From: JBCCTX01 sp039197765
GTDB lineage: Bacteria > Bacteroidota > Bacteroidia > J057
Assembly (NCBI GenBank): GCA_039197765.1
Contig: JBCCTX010000003.1
Location: 4,770-68,769 of the forward strand
Reading direction: 5' to 3'
DNA length: 64,000 nucleotides
Part shown: in pieces, positions 1 to 6,177 of the stretch
How positions within the stretch are numbered: position 1 is the stretch's first letter
Layout: each line of letters opens with the position of its first letter
Made by a program: the position numbers and the translations under genes
The notes under the pieces: model-generated
What the model was told of the DNA's origin: nothing
Seen by the model: only the letters and a program-made list of their open reading frames with translations
Database searches by the model: none

Positions 1-1
1 C

Positions 2-169
2 CAAGTTCCCGAACCGACAATTGAAACGCGTTGGTATGGGGTATATGCCAAGCTTCCCACACAAACTGAACTCATTTTTCAGCCTAATCCAGCTGTTACG
101 GTAGTTACAGGAGTTGGTGGTGCAGGGATGACGCTTTCCTTTGGTTTGGCGGAGGAGGTGGTAGGGTAA
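2..169 (+). CDS. C-terminal end of a FAD-dependent oxidoreductase (DadA/TIGR03364-like), truncated by the window edge
   Basis: The frame starting at base 2 is open and ends at a TAA at 167-169, giving 55 residues. The tail contains RWYGVYAK and GVGGAGMTLSFGLAEE. This closely resembles the C-terminal FAD-binding strand and helix of DadA-type amine oxidoreductases, especially the TIGR03364 group, in which a Gly-rich GxGGxGMT segment ends the FAD domain. No start is visible. The substrate cannot be told from this fragment. The call rests on one motif and is only moderately secure. Confidence 0.55.
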   Translation, partial: QVPEPTIETRWYGVYAKLPTQTELIFQPNPAVTVVTGVGGAGMTLSFGLAEEVVG

Positions 170-176
170 ATATATT

Positions 177-197
177 CCGTGGTCGGTAGTTGGTAGC
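177..197. repeat. Three degenerate heptanucleotide repeats upstream of pyrR
   Basis: Three consecutive 7-base units (CCGTGGT, CGGTAGT, TGGTAGC) lie just after the upstream stop codon. They match the AGGTAGT/AGGTGGT heptamers found downstream of pyrB at 1784-1825, so the same short tandem repeat type borders pyrR-pyrB on both sides. This resembles the short tandemly repeated repetitive heptamers known in cyanobacteria. Function is unknown. Confidence 0.5.
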
Positions 198-275
198 CTG
201 AGTGTCCAAGGAGTTGGGAGCTATTTTTTCTGTTAACCTTAGGTCGAGCAGCTATAAACTATCCCCAAAATCTTC

Positions 276-283
276 TACCTTTG
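276..283 (+). promoter_or_regulatory. Bacteroidota -7 promoter box (TACCTTTG) for pyrR
   Basis: TACCTTTG is an exact match to the TAnnTTTG element recognised by the Bacteroidota primary sigma factor. It ends only 4 bases before the pyrR ATG at 288, so transcription would begin at or next to the start codon. No convincing -33 TTG element is visible at the usual distance. Confidence 0.55.
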
Positions 284-287
284 GCCT

Positions 288-845
288 ATGGAAAATCCCA
301 AGCTGGAGTTGTTCCCAAAGGGAAAGTTAGAGGTGACCCTATTGCGTTTGTGCCATGAGATTATCGAAAGACATAAACGTCTTGATGGGCTCGCTTTGTT
401 GGGAGTCCAACCTCGAGGAGTATATTTATCCAGAAGGATACATAACTTGCTCAATTCCTTGGTACCAGAAAACTCGATCTCCTACGGAGAATTAGATGTA
501 ACCTTTTTCCGCGATGATTTTCGAACCAGGACCTCCCCGCTTGAACCCAATAAAACACATATCGACTTCCTTATTGAAAGTAAGGAGATCATTTTGGTAG
601 ATGATGTGTTATACACAGGAAGGACAGTCCGAGCCGCTATGGATGCCATGCTTGCCTATGGAAGGCCCAAAAGCGTGGAGTTACTGGTTTTGGTTGACCG
701 AAAGCGGACCAGACACCTACCGGTCGAAGCGAATTATGTGGGAATTGAGGTAGATACCATTACATCCGAACGGGTTATCGTCCAACTTCAGGAAGCTGGG
801 GGAACGGAGGATAGCGTTTTTATTTTTGATCAACAAACAGAGTAG
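288..845 (+). CDS. pyrR: PyrR: pyrimidine operon regulator / uracil phosphoribosyltransferase
   Basis: The 185-residue protein has normal PyrR length. The type I phosphoribosyltransferase PRPP loop is visible as IILVDDVLYTGRT at residues 101-113, and the N-terminal LLGVQPRG segment is also typical of the family. Members convert uracil and PRPP to UMP, and in Gram-positives they also bind pyr mRNA; whether RNA binding occurs here is unknown. The stop codon is 1 base from the likely pyrB ATG, so the two genes form a pyrimidine operon. The start was chosen at the ATG directly after a TAnnTTTG promoter box. I see no PyrR-type attenuator upstream. Confidence 0.93.
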   Translation: MENPKLELFPKGKLEVTLLRLCHEIIERHKRLDGLALLGVQPRGVYLSRRIHNLLNSLVPENSISYGELDVTFFRDDFRTRTSPLEPNKTHIDFLIESKEIILVDDVLYTGRTVRAAMDAMLAYGRPKSVELLVLVDRKRTRHLPVEANYVGIEVDTITSERVIVQLQEAGGTEDSVFIFDQQTE

Positions 846-846
846 T

Positions 847-1770
847 ATGCCGTTAAGCACCCGCGATTTATTGGGAATTAAATACTTAACAGAAGAAGAT
901 ATTCGATTGATATTCAGCACTGCTGAGAATTTTAAGGAGGTAATAAACCGCCCTATCAAGAAAGTTCCTACCCTTCGGGATATTACGATTGCTAACCTTT
1001 TCTTTGAAAATTCTACCCGTACCCGTATTTCCTTTGAATTGGCTGAAAAACGGCTTTCAGCAGACGTGATTAACTTTTCAGCCTCGGCGAGTAGTACCAA
1101 GAAAGGAGAAACCTTGCTGGATACGGTTAACAATATCTTGGCCATGAAAGTGGATATGGTTGTCATACGTCATCCCTTGCCAGGAGCACCCGTATACCTG
1201 AGCAAACACATCCCTGCGCAAATAATAAATGCAGGGGATGGAACGCATGAACATCCTACCCAAGCTTTACTCGACTGTTTTTCTTTGCAAGAACGCCTGG
1301 GGGAACTTAAGGGAAAGCGAATTGCCATAGTAGGAGATATTTTACACAGTAGGGTAGCCTTGTCAAATATTTTTGCCCTAAAGAAATTGGGAGCTGAGGT
1401 AAAGGTCTGTGGTCCACCTACCCTGATTCCGAAATTTATTTCTAGTCTGGGGGTAGAGGTGGAGTACGATCTAACAAAAACCTTGGAATGGTGTGATGCG
1501 GTGAATATGCTTCGCATTCAATTGGAACGCCAGGACATAAAATACTTTCCTAGCCTACGGGAATATTCCATGTTGTATGGACTTGATGTGGACAGGCTCA
1601 ATGCCTTGGGGAAGGATTTGGTCATCCTCCATCCCGGTCCTATCAATCGGGGAGTAGAAATAGATAGCGAAGTGGCCGATTCAGACCAGGCCATTATCCT
1701 GGACCAAGTAGAAAATGGCGTAGCAGTTCGCATGGCTGTGCTGTACTTATTGGCTGGGGAGCGGGAGTAG
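847..1770 (+). CDS. pyrB: PyrB: aspartate carbamoyltransferase catalytic subunit
   Basis: This enzyme condenses carbamoyl phosphate with aspartate in de novo pyrimidine synthesis. From the ATG at 847 it has 307 residues, the usual length. The carbamoyl-phosphate motif STRTR is at residues 56-60, followed by the KKGETL loop, the HPLPGAP and HEHPTQALLD segments, and LHPGPINRGVEI near the C-terminus. An in-frame TTG at 826 would extend the protein by 7 residues and overlap pyrR. I prefer 847 because the protein then starts at the conserved LLGIKYL region. It is co-transcribed with pyrR. Confidence 0.95.
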   Translation: MPLSTRDLLGIKYLTEEDIRLIFSTAENFKEVINRPIKKVPTLRDITIANLFFENSTRTRISFELAEKRLSADVINFSASASSTKKGETLLDTVNNILAMKVDMVVIRHPLPGAPVYLSKHIPAQIINAGDGTHEHPTQALLDCFSLQERLGELKGKRIAIVGDILHSRVALSNIFALKKLGAEVKVCGPPTLIPKFISSLGVEVEYDLTKTLEWCDAVNMLRIQLERQDIKYFPSLREYSMLYGLDVDRLNALGKDLVILHPGPINRGVEIDSEVADSDQAIILDQVENGVAVRMAVLYLLAGERE

Positions 1771-1783
1771 GGAATGGGGGGAT

Positions 1784-1825
1784 AGGTGGTTGGTAGTAGG
1801 TAGTAGGTGGTAAGTAGTAGGTAGT
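1784..1825. repeat. Tandem heptanucleotide repeat, six units of AGGTAGT/AGGTGGT type
   Basis: Six contiguous 7-base units follow the pyrB stop: AGGTGGT, TGGTAGT, AGGTAGT, AGGTGGT, AAGTAGT, AGGTAGT. Variation is confined to units 1, 2 and 5. The sequence is noncoding. The same unit occurs upstream of pyrR at 177-197. Confidence 0.7.
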
Positions 1826-2039
1826 AGAAAATAGAGAGGTAACAGGTGTTAAAGTTTAGGGTTATAAAGGAAATTCTTTAGATGAAGGCTAGTCGAGGGT
1901 TACTTTGAACTTATATCAATTCTGTGGACCATATAACTGTGGACTTTTTACAGACAATTACTACTAGATCCAACCAACCTTTTGGGGAATATTTTATACT
2001 ATTATTGAGGCAGTAGTTCAAATCCGTTGGAGAAGGTCT

Positions 2040-2047
2040 TATCTTTG
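2040..2047 (+). promoter_or_regulatory. Bacteroidota -7 promoter box (TATCTTTG) for the LptF/G permease
   Basis: TATCTTTG matches TAnnTTTG exactly and ends 5 bases before the ATG at 2053. This is the same geometry as at pyrR, so the transcript would be leaderless or nearly so. A -33 TTG at the expected spacing is not obvious. Confidence 0.55.
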
Positions 2048-2052
2048 CATCG

Positions 2053-3516
2053 ATGAAACGATTACACTGGCTGGTTCTGAGCTCCTATTTGAAGCCTTTT
2101 TTCATGAGCTTCTCGATCGTAATGTTCATACTAGTGGTTCAATTTGTGTCTGTGTACATGGAGCGCATTGCTGGAAAAGGGGTAGGGCTGGACGTATTTT
2201 TTAAGCTATTTTATTACGCAGCTGGGCGTATATCTATTACGGCATTACCGGTTTCTATTCTTGCCGCGGGGCTGATTACCTTTGGCAATATGGGGGAACA
2301 TTATGAACTCGCTTCCATTAAGTCAGCGGGTATTAGCCTTTTTCGCCTCATGCGCCCTGCTATCATCTTCTCCCTTTTTGTAATGGGCTTTTCCTTTTGG
2401 GCTTCATTTTATGTAATTCCTCAGGCCAACCTTAAGTTTTTTAGCCTCTTATATGATGTGAGTAGAAAGAAACCTGATTTGGTGCTTCAGCCAGGACATT
2501 TTTATCGCGATATTGACGGATATGTCATTCGGGTATCTGACAAAAATGAAAATTCAGGAAACTTATTGGATGTTCTCATTTACGATCATTCCGACAACAG
2601 AGGGAATACGAACATCATTCTTGCAGACTCTGGCAAAGCGGAAATGTATTCAGATGGAGCGGTTTTGAGGATGCGCTTATACAGCGGCACACGACATGAA
2701 GAATATCCGCCAGAAGCAGGTAAACGCAATACTCGGCCCTATGGAAGGACCTATTTTGACTCGTTGTATTACGCCTTTTACCTGGAGGGCTTTGATTTAT
2801 CCCGAACGGATGAAAAGCAATTTAAGCACGAGATCATTCTTCCCTTAGAGCAACTGCGTTTGGCTGTAGATAGTATTCGCATCAGGCGGCAGAGCCGAAT
2901 TAAGAAATATACCATGCAGGTAGCAAGGAATGGATTGGTGGATACCTTGTTCACCCAATATGGGCAGGACACCGTTAATATGGCTGGTTACTTGGAACCC
3001 TATGAACTAGATGGCCTTAGCTTGATAGACTGCTTGGATAATGAAAAAATGTCCGATTATCTGGAAGGAATGACCTCTGAATTGGGTTCTGTTGATTCGT
3101 ATTTGGACTTTGTAAAAACGGAAACGCGGGAATACTTGAAAACTTATCGTAAGTATCGATATGAGTATTACAATAGGTTTGCTATGCCCATCAACTGCCT
3201 TCTTTTCATGTTATTGGGCGTCTCTCTAGGAGCCATTATCCGAAAGGGAGGAATTGGTGCGCCGGCCTTGGTGTCTGTGATCCTATTTATGGTATTCTAT
3301 GTACTGATTTCTCAAGGGAAGAAAATGTCTAAAGAAGGGGTGATAGATCCCTTCATTGGGGCCTGGCTTCCGGTTATGGTTTTTCTTCCTCTTGCCGCAT
3401 ATGTGACTTATCAGGCTACTACCGACTCGAAACTGTTGGATGAAAGTTCTTGGGCTATGGCACGGGATCGAATCTCTCTGGCATGGAGGAATCTGTTCCA
3501 AAAAAATAAGGCCTAA
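2053..3516 (+). CDS. LptF/LptG family permease (LPS export, inner membrane)
   Basis: The 487-residue YjgP/YjgQ-type protein is the membrane permease that pulls lipopolysaccharide from the inner membrane for the Lpt bridge. Three hydrophobic segments lie in the first ~125 residues and three more at ~380-460, enclosing a large periplasmic beta-jellyroll region. The motif ELASIKSAGIS after the second helix is characteristic of the family. The N-terminus MKRLHWLVLSSYLKPF fits known starts. LptF and LptG cannot be told apart here, and no LptB-type ATPase is adjacent. The final codons run into a hairpin that terminates the opposite-strand LysM gene. Confidence 0.88.
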   Translation: MKRLHWLVLSSYLKPFFMSFSIVMFILVVQFVSVYMERIAGKGVGLDVFFKLFYYAAGRISITALPVSILAAGLITFGNMGEHYELASIKSAGISLFRLMRPAIIFSLFVMGFSFWASFYVIPQANLKFFSLLYDVSRKKPDLVLQPGHFYRDIDGYVIRVSDKNENSGNLLDVLIYDHSDNRGNTNIILADSGKAEMYSDGAVLRMRLYSGTRHEEYPPEAGKRNTRPYGRTYFDSLYYAFYLEGFDLSRTDEKQFKHEIILPLEQLRLAVDSIRIRRQSRIKKYTMQVARNGLVDTLFTQYGQDTVNMAGYLEPYELDGLSLIDCLDNEKMSDYLEGMTSELGSVDSYLDFVKTETREYLKTYRKYRYEYYNRFAMPINCLLFMLLGVSLGAIIRKGGIGAPALVSVILFMVFYVLISQGKKMSKEGVIDPFIGAWLPVMVFLPLAAYVTYQATTDSKLLDESSWAMARDRISLAWRNLFQKNKA

Positions 3517-3541
3517 CCACCCACGAACGTGCTGTTAGGCC
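3502..3541 (-). terminator. Rho-independent terminator of the LysM gene, overlapping the permease stop codon
   Basis: GGCCTAAC at 3510-3517 pairs with GTTAGGCC at 3534-3541. The loop contains an inner CACG/CGTG pairing. On the reverse strand the stem is followed by TTATTTTTTT, the expected U-tract, so it terminates leftward transcription of the LysM gene ending at 3563. The left arm includes the TAA stop of the forward permease gene. Confidence 0.75.
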
Positions 3542-3562
3542 CCCTGTAAAAGGAAGATGTTG

Positions 3563-4543
3563 TTAGAATGGGCGGAAAGGAACTAGAACAATCGTATTCA
3601 CTTTAATATTATTCCGATCCGTGATCTCTGGATTTGCGGCGAGGATTTCTTGAAGGCTCGCATCGTAGTTTTTTGCTATGCTAGTAAGGGTTTCTCCTTT
3701 TAAAACAAGGTGTGACATGTATTCCATTCCCCCTACTATTTCTGGCGAACTGTAAGTATTGTATGTAATTACTTGAGAAGGCGCTGTGCTTGACCTAGTT
3801 AGCATAGTAGTTGGCTGTGTACCTACAGGAAGGGGTTCCAGGTTACCCGTGTTATAGGTTCTGGCTGTAGAAAGCGTACTTCTTTCTATCCGTAACCGTT
3901 GACCAGGGTATACTTCTTCTGTAGCTAATCCATTAACTGCCATGATTTCCTTGTAGGGAATCTTGTACTTTAGTCCTATTCGGTACAGATTCTCTTTGGG
4001 CTGAACCACGTGAATCCCCGAAGGAGGCGAATTCACCAAGGTAGTGGTGGTGGTGGGGAGGTTCCCCCCTCGCGTCATAGATTGATTGACAAAGTTTGTC
4101 CTTGAGACAGTAGCGGTTGGAAGAGGGGCAGCTCCAGGATCTATACAATAGGGTACTGCGGCACTAAAACTAGCATTCCTTTGGGCATAGGTGGATTGAG
4201 GATACAGCCTACTGTTAATTTGACTTAAGTTATTATCAAGTTGAACTACATCGTTTTGTCGAATCAAAAAGGTGCGATCTGTGCCCATATCTTTGGCCCG
4301 ATACATGTCCTTCCATTTGCAAACGACTTGGACGTTATAATTACCAGAATACAAATTGATGATGTCCAATTTTGTACGGTGGCGAAAGTCATTGGCTAGG
4401 GCATACATGGTATTTGTGGATACATCGGCAAAAATGGGAGACTTATAATTGAGTTTCCCAAATACTTGTCCCTGGGAAAATTGAAAGCTCAAAACAGCTA
4501 TTCCCATACAGAGGGAGATCCGTAAAATCCGATTTACATTCAT
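3563..4543 (-). CDS. Exported LysM-domain protein, paralogue 1
   Basis: The 326-residue protein has a signal peptide (~1-25) and two LysM peptidoglycan-binding domains at ~177-219 (starting HVVQPKENLYRIG) and ~278-321 (starting HLVLKGETLTSIA). Between them lies a Thr/Ser-rich low-complexity linker. An N-terminal domain around residues 60-115 contains CKWKDMYR and FLIRQNDVVQL, and a matching block occurs in the next gene upstream (4630-5535), so the two are paralogues. It probably binds peptidoglycan in the periplasm. No catalytic domain is recognised. A strong terminator follows at 3502-3541. Confidence 0.8.
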   Translation of the reverse strand: MNVNRILRISLCMGIAVLSFQFSQGQVFGKLNYKSPIFADVSTNTMYALANDFRHRTKLDIINLYSGNYNVQVVCKWKDMYRAKDMGTDRTFLIRQNDVVQLDNNLSQINSRLYPQSTYAQRNASFSAAVPYCIDPGAAPLPTATVSRTNFVNQSMTRGGNLPTTTTTLVNSPPSGIHVVQPKENLYRIGLKYKIPYKEIMAVNGLATEEVYPGQRLRIERSTLSTARTYNTGNLEPLPVGTQPTTMLTRSSTAPSQVITYNTYSSPEIVGGMEYMSHLVLKGETLTSIAKNYDASLQEILAANPEITDRNNIKVNTIVLVPFRPF

Positions 4544-4629
4544 GGGTTTGGGTTTGGAAAAAAGTAATGATAATCAGGTTATTTTACGATTTATACGGGA
4601 AAAAGCGAAATTTAGTTGATTTCTTTTCC

Positions 4630-5535
4630 CTATGGAGTGGGGATAGCCAATTTCTGTCCATGGTAAATCGTGTTAGATTGGAGCTTGTTGAGACGCTTCA
4701 ATTGATCCAGATCCACTGCGTAAAAAGTAGCGATCCTCCACAGGGTTTCTCCTTCTTTCACTTCGTGATACGAAATAGCAACCTGCTCATGCTCTTCTTG
4801 AGGATTTCTAGGAATACGCAACATTTGGCCAATTTTTATTAATTCTGAACCCAACTCATTGATAGATAGAATATCCATCACAGAAATCTGATACGAATCG
4901 GCAATAGATTTAAGGCTTTCCCCTTCTCTAACTTTATGTAAGCCATAGACTAAGGTTTTATTTTTAGGTTGTACTTCTCCGCGTGTGAGGGGATCTTCCG
5001 ATGCTTCAATACTGACCAGGGGCTCTGTAGCTTCTGGTTCTATGTTGGGTGTATTAGAGAATAAAGTGTCTTCCTGTACACAGGTTTCTATTTTTTCCAA
5101 CAATTCCTCATCTAGTCCAATAGCCTTTGGACGATTCTGACGAGTGAGTCGCCAAACCTTATCATTCAATTGGGCCATATTTTCCCCGAGAAATAGCAGA
5201 TCTTCCTCCGATATCAAGTAGGTGTTCTCCCCTGCAAGAATACGAATCCTGAAGAAGGACTTCCATTTACATAAGATCTCTACATTAAAATCTACAGAGG
5301 GTGTATAGGCCTTGTGAAGGGTAAATCCCTTCTGACTTGGATCCTTAATTTCCATAGTTGGGGTAGAGATATCCTCAAATAAGGTTGAATGGCTCTTTAC
5401 CCGGCCTAGTAAGAAGGGGGAGGTAGTGGTACTATGCGCCATACCTTGTAGATGGTTAAGAACTAGGCTCAAAACTAAGGCCAGATACCATAAAGAAGAG
5501 AGCAGGTTGTGCACTCGTAGAGTTGAAAGGTACAT
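4630..5535 (-). CDS. Exported LysM-domain protein, paralogue 2
   Basis: This is about 301 residues from the ATG at 5535; an in-frame ATG at 5547 adds 4. A hydrophobic N-terminal segment serves as signal or anchor. CKWKSFFR and YLISEEDLLFLGENM repeat the N-terminal block of the neighbouring LysM protein (CKWKDMYR, FLIRQNDVVQLDNNL). Two LysM domains sit at the C-terminus, starting HKVREGESLKSIA and HEVKEGETLWRIA. The linker is acidic instead of Thr-rich. The gene probably arose by tandem duplication. A 74-base gap to the paralogue's start suggests shared transcription. Function beyond peptidoglycan binding is unknown. Confidence 0.78.
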   Translation of the reverse strand: MYLSTLRVHNLLSSLWYLALVLSLVLNHLQGMAHSTTTSPFLLGRVKSHSTLFEDISTPTMEIKDPSQKGFTLHKAYTPSVDFNVEILCKWKSFFRIRILAGENTYLISEEDLLFLGENMAQLNDKVWRLTRQNRPKAIGLDEELLEKIETCVQEDTLFSNTPNIEPEATEPLVSIEASEDPLTRGEVQPKNKTLVYGLHKVREGESLKSIADSYQISVMDILSINELGSELIKIGQMLRIPRNPQEEHEQVAISYHEVKEGETLWRIATFYAVDLDQLKRLNKLQSNTIYHGQKLAIPTP

Positions 5536-5671
5536 GTTGAAGGGCAATTAAAAGATTACTAGATCACAAACACAGGGAAAACTTGATTCATAAAAAATAA
5601 AATACGATATTTATATTATACTATTTATAATCTAAACAAAAAACAGATTAGTTCGAAAACTATTATAGGCT

Positions 5672-6049
5672 ATGTCAGAATTATTTGACCAAAAGCAAAC
5701 GGTTACTACCCAGCTCAAATCAATTACTAACTCCTCAAAAGCAGCCTATAACCAAAAGTTCTTCTGGGGGATTATCCTCTTTTCCTTTCTAGTCCTCTTG
5801 ACTAATTTCCTGTACTGGAATACCCCCTCATGGATCAAAACAACTGATACTCATAATGTAAACATTCCTGCTTCTTACGCTGAAGATACACTAGACATAG
5901 AATCCTTGGATATCGAAACCTTACGCAAGCGCTTAAAAGTGTACCCCAAAGGAGTGATTGTTTCGCTACCCACGAAGGATATGTATGTCACCTTAGAGTC
6001 CGAAGCCGACTATTGGGAAGTCCTACACTATCTCAATAATCGTAACTGA
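5672..6049 (+). CDS. Small membrane protein of unknown function
   Basis: The 125-residue product has a charged N-terminus, one hydrophobic segment at ~29-48 (FFWGIILFSFLVLLTNFLYW) and a hydrophilic C-terminal part containing LESLDIETLRKRL-like helical sequence. This predicts a single-pass inner-membrane protein. I do not recognise a family. It lies alone between two reverse-strand genes, in an AT-rich upstream region, and has coding-like composition. No promoter box could be assigned. Confidence 0.6.
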   Translation: MSELFDQKQTVTTQLKSITNSSKAAYNQKFFWGIILFSFLVLLTNFLYWNTPSWIKTTDTHNVNIPASYAEDTLDIESLDIETLRKRLKVYPKGVIVSLPTKDMYVTLESEADYWEVLHYLNNRN

Positions 6050-6177
6050 TTGAATATTCAACTCATCAATTACTGTTATTCTAAATTCAAAAAAGAATTT
6101 CAAACTGTTGTAATAATGACTGGTGAATGGTCAAAAATCCCTCCCAATAGGGCGGGATTCCTTCATGGACCTGAAAG

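Noticed and set aside
170..287. PyrR-type RNA attenuator or riboswitch before pyrR
   Set aside because: The region is only ~118 bases with heptamer repeats and a promoter box next to the ATG; no anti-terminator/terminator pair is visible.
826..846. TTG start for pyrB seven codons upstream
   Set aside because: It would overlap pyrR by 20 bases and add no conserved sequence; the ATG at 847 gives the normal N-terminus.
3510..3541. GCCTAAC...GTTAGGC arms resembling an integron attC site
   Set aside because: The element is only 32 bases with a compact hairpin and a U-tract on the minus strand, fitting a terminator. attC sites are about 57-141 bases and there is no cassette array or integrase.
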